In this document: positions 35,099-42,921 of the stretch, in pieces
Numbering within the stretch: the first letter of the stretch is position 1
Layout of the letters: the number at the start of each line of letters is the position of its first letter
DNA from: Halorhabdus amylolytica
GTDB lineage: Archaea > Halobacteriota > Halobacteria > Halobacteriales > Haloarculaceae
Length of the DNA: 64,000 nt
Assembly: GCF_004944975.1 (NCBI RefSeq)
Contig: NZ_SPQG01000001.1
Span: 305,116 to 369,115 of the forward strand
Direction of reading: 5' to 3'
The notes under the pieces: generated by a model
The model's input: only the letters and a program-made list of their open reading frames with translations
The model's database searches: none
What the model was told of the DNA's origin: nothing
Made by a program: the position numbers and the translations under genes

Positions 35099-35211
35099 CA
35101 GGCCGACGCACCGCTCCAAGGAGAATCCCTATGAGAACCGACGACCGCCCGGGGTTCACGGCGACAACGGCGAGGCCGACGCACCGCCCCAAGGAGAAGG
35201 CCTCTCAGAAC
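35099..35211 (-). repeat. Direct repeat at the 3' end of the VTT-domain gene
   Basis: The 40 bases at 35172-35211, covering the last codons and the downstream flank of the VTT gene, recur at 35099-35138 with 6 mismatches (34/40). The shared core includes GCCGACGCACCGC and CAAGGAGAA. The spacing of 73 bases is almost the same as the 74 of the repeat at 2611-2724. Most of the repeated bases lie after the stop, so this case differs somewhat from the others. Confidence 0.85.
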
Positions 35212-35834
35212 AGCACGAACGCACCGCCCAAGACGCCGATCGTCACGAGGAGGCGGCCGACGCTGCCCGCGAAGGTCGCCGCCGCGAACTTGAGGTAGTT
35301 CTCTTCGAGAATGGTAAAGGCGTAAATCGAGATCGTATCGGGGAAGAAAGGAACCGACAGGGCCAGCGCGAGACCGACGTACCCGTACTGTCGGGCGAGT
35401 TGGACCGTCTTGCGCTCGGACCACTCGACGACGTCGAACCGGGACTGCTTGATCCGGCGGATAAGCGGGCCGTACTCCTTGGCCTCCTGGCCGATGTGAA
35501 ACGCGAAGACGCTCCCGACGGCCTTGCCGAACCCGCTGACGAAGACGATTACCGCGAGCGTCAGATCGTACGGTAATCCCAACTGCATCTGCCCGGCGGG
35601 AGCGAGGACGACCTCACTCGGCAGGGGGAGGACGAACGCGATCAGGAACGAATAGATCGCGATGATGACCAGTCCGAGCGGACCTCTCGCGTGGCGGACC
35701 GAGTCCTCGAGGACGGTGTAGAGCCACGCCAGCAAGTCCCCAACGGCGCCGAGCAGATCGTGGATTGGACCCAGCAGGCCGAGAGCGATGTCGGCAAGCG
35801 GGGCGAGCGTGAGGGCGGCGATCACGGCAAACAT
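35205..35834 (-). CDS. VTT-domain (DedA/SNARE-associated) membrane protein
   Basis: The 209-residue protein has about six hydrophobic segments and the VTT core. This includes FVLPLPSEVVLAPAGQ with its reentrant loop, FVSGFGKAVGSVFAFHIGQEAKEYG, and LALSVPFFPDTISIYAFTI. Such proteins are lipid scramblases or small-molecule transporters in the membrane. The protein starts at the ATG at 35834, preceded by a plain intergenic space. It is convergent to nothing and reads toward the LiaF-like gene. Substrate unknown. Confidence 0.8.
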   Translation of the reverse strand: MFAVIAALTLAPLADIALGLLGPIHDLLGAVGDLLAWLYTVLEDSVRHARGPLGLVIIAIYSFLIAFVLPLPSEVVLAPAGQMQLGLPYDLTLAVIVFVSGFGKAVGSVFAFHIGQEAKEYGPLIRRIKQSRFDVVEWSERKTVQLARQYGYVGLALALSVPFFPDTISIYAFTILEENYLKFAAATFAGSVGRLLVTIGVLGGAFVLF

Positions 35835-35913
35835 TCCGAGCAGGGGGTCCTAAACTTTCATGTTTCGTCCTCGACGCTGTAACCAGTCCCTCTCGGAACG
35901 GCTCGGTCCGTAT

Positions 35914-36963
35914 TCAGTACCAGTCGAGGTCGGCGACGAACGACCGCAGCATCGAACGCGTAACGTGGGGCATACAGACGATGCGCATCTCGCCCGAACC
36001 CGTCTTGGTGACGCGCCATCCCCGGTCGCGTAGCTGGGTGACCAGTTCCAGCGAGACGTCGGCCGCGATCAACGGCAGTTCCGGCCCGACGACGCGATAC
36101 CCCCGTTCGCCGAGGCGCTCGGCCAGCCAGCGGGCGTTGCCCATCGAAGTGTGATACTGTTCTCGGTATCCCGCCGGCCACAGCGCCTCCATCGCCGCGA
36201 CGGCGCTCGCGACGCCGGCCCCGCTGCGGGTTCCCGTCAGCGTGAACTGCGATTCGGACTCGAGATAGGGCGTGTCGATCGTCAATTCGTCCAGGTAGTC
36301 GGTCGAGCGAGCGAGAAAGCCACCGGCCGGGACCGCCGCCTGTCCGGCCTTGTGCGGGTCAATCGTCATCGTGTCGACTGCGGCGTCGCCGAAATCCCAC
36401 TCGAAGTCGGCAAAGGGCAGGAAAAAGCCGCCGAATGCGGCGTCGACGTGCATGAGTGCGTCGGCGTCTTCCGCCAGGTCCGCCAACGCGGGGATCGGAT
36501 CGACGTGGCCGTACTCGGTCGTCCCGGCGACGCCGACGACACCGACCGTGTCATGGTCGACGGCGTCGGCCATAGCGTCGACGTCAGCCCGATAGTCGGT
36601 CGTCCTGGCCTGCCGGACGTCGACGCCAAGCATCTCGGCTGCCTTCCGGAAGCTGAAGTGGGCGCTCTCGGGGACGACGATGTTCGGATCGTCCGTCTCG
36701 GCGCGGTTACGCGCGATGCGGACGGCCTGGATGTTCGCCTCGGTACCGCCGCTGGTGATGTACCCGGCCGGGTCGTCCAACCCGGCGACCTCGCCGAGCA
36801 ACGAGACGGCCTCGCGTTCGAGGTCGGCGACGGTCTGGTACGTTCCCGGATCGCCGGGGTTGGTCGCGAGGAAGCGTTCGGCCGCCTCGCGAGCCGCGGG
36901 ATGTGGGACGGTACACATAGAGGAGAGGACGCGATCGAATTCCTGCGGCTCGGCCCGCTGCAT
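35914..36963 (-). CDS. mfnA: Archaeal aspartate/tyrosine decarboxylase, probably aspartate 1-decarboxylase
   Basis: The 349-residue PLP enzyme belongs to the MfnA group. The PLP lysine lies in [17 protein letters not shown], and the cofactor region is [23 protein letters not shown] is the Asp that contacts the pyridine N. In methanogens MfnA decarboxylates tyrosine for methanofuran; haloarchaea have no methanofuran, so here the likely product is beta-alanine from aspartate for coenzyme A. This fits the pantoate kinase and 4-phosphopantoate-beta-alanine ligase genes at 62-63.7 kb. Assignment to aspartate is inferred from pathway need. Confidence 0.88.
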   Translation of the reverse strand: MQRAEPQEFDRVLSSMCTVPHPAAREAAERFLATNPGDPGTYQTVADLEREAVSLLGEVAGLDDPAGYITSGGTEANIQAVRIARNRAETDDPNIVVPESAHFSFRKAAEMLGVDVRQARTTDYRADVDAMADAVDHDTVGVVGVAGTTEYGHVDPIPALADLAEDADALMHVDAAFGGFFLPFADFEWDFGDAAVDTMTIDPHKAGQAAVPAGGFLARSTDYLDELTIDTPYLESESQFTLTGTRSGAGVASAVAAMEALWPAGYREQYHTSMGNARWLAERLGERGYRVVGPELPLIAADVSLELVTQLRDRGWRVTKTGSGEMRIVCMPHVTRSMLRSFVADLDWY

Positions 36964-37041
36964 ACCTACCTGTAGTGGACTGTCCGGTTTATCGGTTCCG
37001 CTCGTTCGGACGAACGTGACAACAGAAGACTCGTTCGTCGT

Positions 37042-37944
37042 TCAGGCCTCGATGATCTCGCCGTCCTCCGGATCCGGGACGGCGATCTCGCCACTCATCG
37101 TCGTCTTCGCCTGCCCGCCGACGCGGATCCCGTCCCCGGTTCGAACGCGAACGCGTCCCGGCCGGTCGAGAAAGTCACCCTGTTCACACCGGTATTCCGT
37201 CCCCTCAACCCCGCTGAAGCGTCGGAGGTACGCGCCGACGGCGCCACTGGCGGTCCCCGTCACCGGATCCTCGTTGACGCCCAGCGAAGGAGCGAACAGC
37301 CGACCGTGGACGGTCGACTCGCGATCCAGCGTGTCGAACGTGAACGCGTAGAGGCCGACTGCGCCCTCGGCCGCACAGAGGTCCTCGATCGCGCCGAGAT
37401 CCGGCGTCACGTCCCCCAGCTGTTCGAAGTAGTTGACGGGGACGATCAGGAACGGCATGCCGGTCGAGGCACGCGCGACGGGGAGGTCCTCACCGACGCC
37501 CGCGAAGGCAGTCTCGGTCAGTCCGAGCACGTCCGTGAGTTCGTCGTAGCCGACGTCGACTGCACTCACTGACGGTTTGGACCCTTCGAGCCAGACCGTC
37601 CCGTCGGATTCGACTTCGACGGTCACATCACCGGACCCGGTCTCGATCGTGTACTCCCCAGCATCGACGACCGCCCGCTCGAACAGGCGGGCGTAGGCGG
37701 CCACCGTTGCGTGGCCACAGAGGTCGACCTCCTGCTCGGGCGTGAAGTACCGCAATTGCCGATCGGTGTCCTCGCTCTCCCGGACGAAGACCGTCTCGCT
37801 GGCGCCGAGTTCCGCGGCGATCGCCCGCATCTGGTCGGCTTCGAGTCCGTCTCCCTCGGGGACCACACCCGCCGGGTTACCCGAGAAGGGGTCAGTCGTA
37901 AACGCGTCGACGAGGTGTACCTCGCGTCGCTCGTTGTCGGTCAT
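37042..37944 (-). CDS. PhzF-family isomerase/epimerase-like protein
   Basis: The 300-residue protein has the two-domain fold of phenazine biosynthesis PhzF. HLVDAFTTDPFSGNPAGVV is the N-terminal signature and LGASETVFVRES carries the catalytic Glu. YFTPEQEVDLCGHATVAAYA and GVNEDPVTGTASGAVGAYLRR are the second-domain counterparts. Members catalyse isomerisations on small acids, most uncharacterised. No phenazine genes are present, so function is general and unknown. It is upstream of mfnA on the same strand with 78 bases between them. Confidence 0.85.
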   Translation of the reverse strand: MTDNERREVHLVDAFTTDPFSGNPAGVVPEGDGLEADQMRAIAAELGASETVFVRESEDTDRQLRYFTPEQEVDLCGHATVAAYARLFERAVVDAGEYTIETGSGDVTVEVESDGTVWLEGSKPSVSAVDVGYDELTDVLGLTETAFAGVGEDLPVARASTGMPFLIVPVNYFEQLGDVTPDLGAIEDLCAAEGAVGLYAFTFDTLDRESTVHGRLFAPSLGVNEDPVTGTASGAVGAYLRRFSGVEGTEYRCEQGDFLDRPGRVRVRTGDGIRVGGQAKTTMSGEIAVPDPEDGEIIEA

Positions 37945-38022
37945 ACCACGTGCTGGGTGGACCAGCCGAATATGCCTACCGACCGCGGACGGCCCCGTCG
38001 CGAGTCGAGTCGTTGCCGCTCG

Positions 38023-39414
38023 TCACGTCCCAGTCTCGGTCATCGCCAGCACGCGATCGGCCACGTCCTCGACGACCGCACGGGCGACGTTGTTCGGCCG
38101 GAAGTACTCCGCCGGTGCGGACTGGCCCTCGCCCGGCATGAACAGGTGGTTCAGATCGGGATAGGAGTGGAAGGTCACAGCCTCCCGATCGCCCAGGGCC
38201 GCCCGCCAGCGCTCGAAGTCGTCTATGGTAACCTGGTAGTCGCGTTCACCCTGGAAGATAGCGAGCGGGACCTCGAGAGCCTCGGCAGTCGCCACCTGAT
38301 CGTACGCCTGAACGGTTCGCCAGAACGGCCGCCCACCGAGCCCGAAGACGACCTCGCCGTCCTCGATCGAGAGGTCCCGGACGCGGTCGACAATTCGCTC
38401 GATCTCCTCTAGTTGGGCCGCCTCCCTGTCGTCGAGTTTCCCGTCCAGCCGGGCCAAATACTCGTACTGGGCGGGGATCACGTCCAACAGCGGGCGGGCA
38501 TTGGCCGCGAGCATGACCGCGCCGGCGATGGAGTCGTCGCGGTCGGCGATCCGCGGCGCGACCATCGCGCCGATGCTGTGACCGACGACGACTGTCCGGG
38601 ACGAGTCGACGCGGGAGTGTTCGCGCAGTACGTCGAGCGCCGCCAGGGCGTCGTCGGTGACCTTCTCGTCGAGCGTGAGCGTGGCCAGATCGACGTCACA
38701 GGCAGAGGTCCGCTTGTCGTACCGAAGGACTGCGACGCCTCGGCTCGCGAGCCCCCACGCGAGGTCCGTGAAGGGCTTGTTCGGTCCGATCGTCTCGTCC
38801 ATGTCGTTGGGTCCGGATCCGTGAACGAGGACGACACCGGGGATCGACTGCTCCCCCGAGGGGAGCGTGAGTTTCGCCGGGAGCGAGCAGTCGTCGGTCG
38901 CCCGGACGGTCCGATCGTGCTCCTCGAAGGTCGACTGATCGACGTACTCGGGCGGCGAATAGGACGCGTCGGGGGCTGGACGTCTGACGAACAGGCCAGC
39001 CATCTCGCCATCGCCCGTATACGACAGCCTGACAATCCGCTGGCCCGCGGTGAACCGGACGACGACGTCGACGACGTAGTACCCCTGTACCTGGCCGGAC
39101 TCGACGGCCGTGACCTCGACGAACTGGCCGACTGTAGACGTCTGTTCCGTCCAGATCTGTTCGAGTCGGGCCGCGTCGAGCCGGGCCGCGAGTTCCTCGG
39201 TGAACGGATACTCCGCGAGGAGCCGATCGTACTCCCCGCCAGCCAACCCGGTGACGAACTCGTGACTTCGCGTTTCCAGGGTCTGCCCGGCGACGGGGGT
39301 CGTTGTTTCGGTAGCGGTCGCTGTCGACGTACCGTCTCCCGAATCAGAACAGCCGGTGAGAGCGACGCCGGAGAGGGTGACACACGCCTGGAGGAAGCGT
39401 CTGCGGGTTCGCAT
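38023..39414 (-). CDS. Tat lipoprotein alpha/beta hydrolase with N-terminal DUF3887-like domain
   Basis: The 463-residue protein starts with a Tat signal (RTRRRFLQACVTLSG) and a lipobox (LTGC), so it is exported folded and anchored by lipid at the outer membrane face. An acidic Thr-rich linker follows, then a DUF3887-type domain (about residues 55-145). The alpha/beta hydrolase has PGVVLVHGSGPNDMDE, nucleophile GHSIGAMV, and the base His in DLNHLFMPGEG. I set the start at 39414 (MRTRRRFL). TATA-like GTTTATGAC on the minus strand at about 39437-39444 gives leaderless spacing. Substrate not visible; likely ester or peptide. Confidence 0.88.
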   Translation of the reverse strand: MRTRRRFLQACVTLSGVALTGCSDSGDGTSTATATETTTPVAGQTLETRSHEFVTGLAGGEYDRLLAEYPFTEELAARLDAARLEQIWTEQTSTVGQFVEVTAVESGQVQGYYVVDVVVRFTAGQRIVRLSYTGDGEMAGLFVRRPAPDASYSPPEYVDQSTFEEHDRTVRATDDCSLPAKLTLPSGEQSIPGVVLVHGSGPNDMDETIGPNKPFTDLAWGLASRGVAVLRYDKRTSACDVDLATLTLDEKVTDDALAALDVLREHSRVDSSRTVVVGHSIGAMVAPRIADRDDSIAGAVMLAANARPLLDVIPAQYEYLARLDGKLDDREAAQLEEIERIVDRVRDLSIEDGEVVFGLGGRPFWRTVQAYDQVATAEALEVPLAIFQGERDYQVTIDDFERWRAALGDREAVTFHSYPDLNHLFMPGEGQSAPAEYFRPNNVARAVVEDVADRVLAMTETGT

Positions 39415-39532
39415 GTGGAACGATTCGACGCGAGACGTCATAAACAGGCCCCCGGGCTACAGCGTCTGAAGTCGAGAAGTATGTAAAGCCCTAATTGTCG
39501 GCGCAACCTGGGTCCGCCCGGTGACCACCTGA

Positions 39533-40225
39533 ATGGCCGATCTGCCAGACGAGTTCCCCTGCACGATCGCTAACTGGGAATACATCTACGGCCTCTGCCG
39601 GGACGTCAGCGACGACGTGAAGGCTGACGACTTCGAGCCGGACGTGGTCGTCGCGCTGGCTCGCGGGGGATGGTTCGCTGGCCGGATCCTGTGTGACTTC
39701 CTCGGGCTGGACGACCTCACGAGCCTCAAGATCGAACACTACGTCGGCACCGCCGCCAAGGCCGACGAGCCGGAGGTCCGCTATCCCATGCCCGAGGGCT
39801 CGGTCGCGGGCAAGGATGTCCTGATCGTCGACGACATCGCCGATACCGGCCAGTCGATCGAACACGCCGACGAATACGTCCAGGAACGCGAGCCCAACGC
39901 CGTCCGGACCGCCACACTACAGCTACTCCAGACCAGCGAAGTCGAACCGGACTTCGTCGGCGAACGGCTGGCGGAGTGGACCTGGGTCGTCTACCCCTGG
40001 AACTTCATCGAAGACATGATCGATCTGATCGAAGGCGTCATGGAGAAGGCCGACGCCGATCGGTTCAGCGAGGAGGACGTCCGTTCGTTGCTGCGCTCGT
40101 ACCACGGGATCGATCGCATGGAGATGGAGATCGCTCAACCCGACCGCATGGAGGAAGTGCTGACGGAGATGGAACGCCGGGACGTGATCGAGTATGTCGA
40201 CGAGGACAGCTGGCGGCTGCAGTGA
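39533..40225 (+). CDS. Phosphoribosyltransferase with C-terminal helical/winged domain
   Basis: The 230-residue protein has the PRPP-binding motif DVLIVDDIADTGQS (about residues 99-112). It is preceded by the pyrophosphate loop region DVVVALARGGWFAGRIL and the substrate loop IEHYVGTAAKA. Such proteins salvage purine bases (guanine/xanthine/hypoxanthine) in archaea. The last 60 residues (FSEEDVRSLLRSYHG ... EMERRDVIEYVDEDSWRL) look like a small winged-helix domain, an extra not found in plain enzymes. It is divergent from the Tat lipoprotein gene. Base specificity cannot be set. Confidence 0.82.
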   Translation: MADLPDEFPCTIANWEYIYGLCRDVSDDVKADDFEPDVVVALARGGWFAGRILCDFLGLDDLTSLKIEHYVGTAAKADEPEVRYPMPEGSVAGKDVLIVDDIADTGQSIEHADEYVQEREPNAVRTATLQLLQTSEVEPDFVGERLAEWTWVVYPWNFIEDMIDLIEGVMEKADADRFSEEDVRSLLRSYHGIDRMEMEIAQPDRMEEVLTEMERRDVIEYVDEDSWRLQ

Positions 40226-40262
40226 CGGAGTATTTTTGACAGATCGGGTCGTGGGTCGGGCC

Positions 40263-40721
40263 ATGCGACTCGGCGAGACAGACGTCCGTGCACTCGGACT
40301 CGGGACACTCCTGGCCGGGTCGATCACGTTCGTCCACGTCGCCGCCGGAACAGGCGGCATCGCCGCGAACACCACGCGCACGCTCGTGATGGCGATCGCG
40401 CTCGCGGCCGTGCCAGCCGGCGTCGCGGTCGGCCTGCGGACCAGGAGTTACGACCGGCCACTGATCGAGGGGGGATCGGCCGCCGTCTGCGGGACGGTAC
40501 TGGGAGTGCTCGGCTGGGCGATCCTGCGCGCGGCCACCGTCGAGGGGCTGGCCCTCGCCTATCGGCTGGATATTATCTTCGTCGTCGTGGGGTACAACGG
40601 CCTGGTGTTCGCGGCCGTCTTCCCGTTCCTGTTTCTGGTCGGCGGGTACACGGCGGCGAGAGTGACCGAGTGGACGGCCCGCCCCATCGACGACGAGCTG
40701 ACGATCGGCCGGTTCAGGTGA
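40263..40721 (+). CDS. Unidentified four-helix membrane protein
   Basis: The 152-residue protein has four hydrophobic segments (about 10-32, 40-60, 75-98, 108-132) and a polar tail (TIGRFR). No charged residue pattern suggests a transporter. The ATG at 40263 follows the phosphoribosyltransferase stop by 37 bases and may be in the same transcript. The family is not recognised; haloarchaea-specific is a guess. Confidence 0.7.
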   Translation: MRLGETDVRALGLGTLLAGSITFVHVAAGTGGIAANTTRTLVMAIALAAVPAGVAVGLRTRSYDRPLIEGGSAAVCGTVLGVLGWAILRAATVEGLALAYRLDIIFVVVGYNGLVFAAVFPFLFLVGGYTAARVTEWTARPIDDELTIGRFR

Positions 40722-40808
40722 CGCGCCGAACGGGGGCGCGACGGTGGTCGGCTGTGGCGCCGCGCCGATCCGAAGGGATTGTGACCCGGGCCGACCAATC
40801 CCCGGGAC

Positions 40809-41798
40809 GTGTCCGCCATCTCGATCGACGCACTGCTTGGCATCTTCGCGACGGCAATCCTGCCGATCGTCGCTATCGCGGCCGCCGGGTTCGTACTGGG
40901 ACGGAGCAAGGACGTCGACGCCGGGCCGCTGAACACGATCACGATCTACGTGCTGGTGCCGGCGCTGGTCTTTCACACGCTCGTGACGACACCGCTGAGC
41001 GGTGGGACTGTACTGTTGGTCGCCGTCGGCGTCGTCGCGTTCACCACCGTCATGGTACTTCTGGCCGGCGGCACGGGTCGACTCGCCGGTCGTACCGAAC
41101 CGTTGCTGGGCGCGTTCGTCCTCGCGGGGGCGTTCTCGAACGCGGGCAACTTCGGCATCCCGCTTTCGGAGTTCGCCTTCGGTGCGACTGGCCGGAGCAC
41201 GGCCGTCCTCTACGCGGCCGTCCAGGGGGTACTGCTGTACACGGTCGGCACGTACGTCGCCGCCCGCGGCAGCGCCAGCGCGTTCGCGGGCGTGAAACGC
41301 GCAGCCAAGATCCCGTTAGTCTACGCGGTCATCGTCGCGCTTGCCGTCCGCTGGCTCGGTCTCGCCCCACCAGTCGATTCGGCAGCCATGTCGACGCTCC
41401 AGCTGGTCGGGGACTCCTCGATCCCGGTCATGTTACTCATCCTCGGCATCCAGCTGTCGGGGACGAACTACGGGGCCGCCCTCCGTGGCGTGCTCGTCCC
41501 GAACGCACTGAAACTCGCTGTCGCACCAGCCGTCGGTGCTGCCATCGCGATGCTCTTCAGTTCGACGCTCGTTCCCCTCGGTTTCGAGAACCCGACCGTC
41601 GCGCGCGTGTTCGTCCTCGAATGTGCCGCCCCCTCGGCCGTGACACCGATCATCCTCGTTGGGGAATTCAGCGAACGTGGTGACGGTCCCGTCTCACCCT
41701 CCGAGTTCGCCAGCACGGCGATCCTGACCTCGACGCTGCTCTCGATCCCGATACTGACGGTACTGATCGCGCTCCTGCGGGCCGGTGTGATCGTCTGA
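40809..41798 (+). CDS. AEC-family (auxin efflux carrier-type) transporter
   Basis: The 329-residue membrane protein has about ten helices in two halves of five, as in AEC/BASS-fold transporters: ALLGIFATAILPIVAIAAAG begins the first half, FVLAGAFSNAGNFGIPLSEF carries the broken-helix NxGxxG-type motif, and LECAAPSAVTPIILVGEF the second crossing region. Members export or import organic acids (for example malate, malonate). The start is a GTG at 40809; no ATG fits before the first helix. It follows the four-helix protein after 87 bases. Substrate unknown. Confidence 0.85.
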   Translation: MSAISIDALLGIFATAILPIVAIAAAGFVLGRSKDVDAGPLNTITIYVLVPALVFHTLVTTPLSGGTVLLVAVGVVAFTTVMVLLAGGTGRLAGRTEPLLGAFVLAGAFSNAGNFGIPLSEFAFGATGRSTAVLYAAVQGVLLYTVGTYVAARGSASAFAGVKRAAKIPLVYAVIVALAVRWLGLAPPVDSAAMSTLQLVGDSSIPVMLLILGIQLSGTNYGAALRGVLVPNALKLAVAPAVGAAIAMLFSSTLVPLGFENPTVARVFVLECAAPSAVTPIILVGEFSERGDGPVSPSEFASTAILTSTLLSIPILTVLIALLRAGVIV

Positions 41799-41903
41799 CT
41801 AGCGCCCGTCGTCGTGAACGTATTCCAGGGCCGTGTAGTAGCGATCCCGATCGAAGCGCTCGTCGAGTTCGGCCAGGCGTTCCCTGACACGCTCCGGGGT
41901 CAT
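41799..41903 (-). CDS. Small 34-residue protein downstream of scpA
   Basis: The ATG at 41903 opens TPERVRERLAELDERFDRDRYYTALEYVHDDGR, ending in a TAG immediately next to the AEC transporter's stop. The composition (charged, helical, Tyr-rich end) is coding-like. An A/T-rich segment (about 41930-41955, TTTATGATAAATAG) is an evident promoter for it. It lies 64 bases after scpA's stop on the same strand. A longer frame overlaps scpA and is not convincing. No family is recognised. Confidence 0.5.
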   Translation of the reverse strand: MTPERVRERLAELDERFDRDRYYTALEYVHDDGR

Positions 41904-41967
41904 GCCTTGTGGTATCGTTTGTTGCCCACAACTATAACTATTTATCATAAAATATACGGCGACCGGA

Positions 41968-42873
41968 TCATTCGGCGAGCGGAGTTTCGACCGAACCGGA
42001 CGCCTCGGGATCTCTAAGCCAGAGGTCGCCGAACCAAGTGTCCTGCTGGAGGTCGACGCGGCCCTGATCGGCCAGGAAGAGCACCCCCAGGAACGTCTCG
42101 ACACGCGAGCCGCCGATATCGTCGACCTCGGCGAACAGTACTTCCTCCCGACCTGCCTCGTAGTGCTCCCGAAGACTGGCCGCGACGGATTCGACGAGTT
42201 CCTCGACGTCCTCACCGTGAGTCCGGTCGGTCACGTCGGCGGCCGTCGGCTCTGCCTCCTCCCGGAAGTCGTCGCTCGCGTGGTAGTCAAGTTCCTGCGT
42301 GCCGCGCTGAAACCCCTGCGGGGACTCGCTAGTGTCGTACTCCCGGGAGTCCTTCCACCAGGTGTCGCGTTCGGCCTCCCGCAACTCCCGGACGAGTTCG
42401 TCCAGCGTCCGGGGCGTCCCCCTGGCGCGTTTGCGCTCGAGTCGGCGGTCCATCTCCTCGTCGAGCGCGTCGAAGGGGTCGGCTCCCGTACCCTCCCCCG
42501 GCCGTTCGGCGAAAGGGTCCGACTCCATCTCGGGTTCCGAATCCTCATCCGTGTCGTCCTCCAACAGCGCATCGCTCTTCATCCGCAAGAGGACACTCGC
42601 ATAGAACAGCGCCCGGCCGGAGGTTCGCAGGTCAGCCTCGTCGAGGCGTTCGAGGAACTTATCGGTCACGCGGACGACATCGATGTCCCAGGGGTCGATC
42701 TCACCCTCCTCGGCCAGTGTGACCAGTACCTCGACCGGCTCGACCTCCTCCTCGCCCGGCGTCTCGATCGTCGGCTCGTCCGTTCCCCCAGCGTCCGATA
42801 GAACCTCCGTCCCGCCGTCGGGTCGTTCGCGTCCGTCGTGACCGGCAATGTCGAGTGGAACGTCGTCACTCAT
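41968..42873 (-). CDS. scpA: Segregation and condensation protein A (kleisin)
   Basis: The 301-residue protein is the kleisin partner of SMC. The N-terminal helical domain (EPVEVLVTLAEEGEIDPWDIDVVRVTDKFLERLDEADLRTSGRALFYASVLLRMKSDALL) is the SMC-neck binding region. A long acidic linker (residues about 105-245) precedes the C-terminal winged helix (EEVLFAEVDDIGGSRVETFLGVLFLADQGRVDLQQD), which binds the SMC head. It starts 48 bases after smc's stop on the same strand. ScpB is not in the window. Together they organise and segregate the chromosome. Confidence 0.9.
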   Translation of the reverse strand: MSDDVPLDIAGHDGRERPDGGTEVLSDAGGTDEPTIETPGEEEVEPVEVLVTLAEEGEIDPWDIDVVRVTDKFLERLDEADLRTSGRALFYASVLLRMKSDALLEDDTDEDSEPEMESDPFAERPGEGTGADPFDALDEEMDRRLERKRARGTPRTLDELVRELREAERDTWWKDSREYDTSESPQGFQRGTQELDYHASDDFREEAEPTAADVTDRTHGEDVEELVESVAASLREHYEAGREEVLFAEVDDIGGSRVETFLGVLFLADQGRVDLQQDTWFGDLWLRDPEASGSVETPLAE

Positions 42874-42921
42874 GGAGAAATCACCCCCACGCCCGGGGAT
42901 CGCTTTCGCGATCCCACCACG

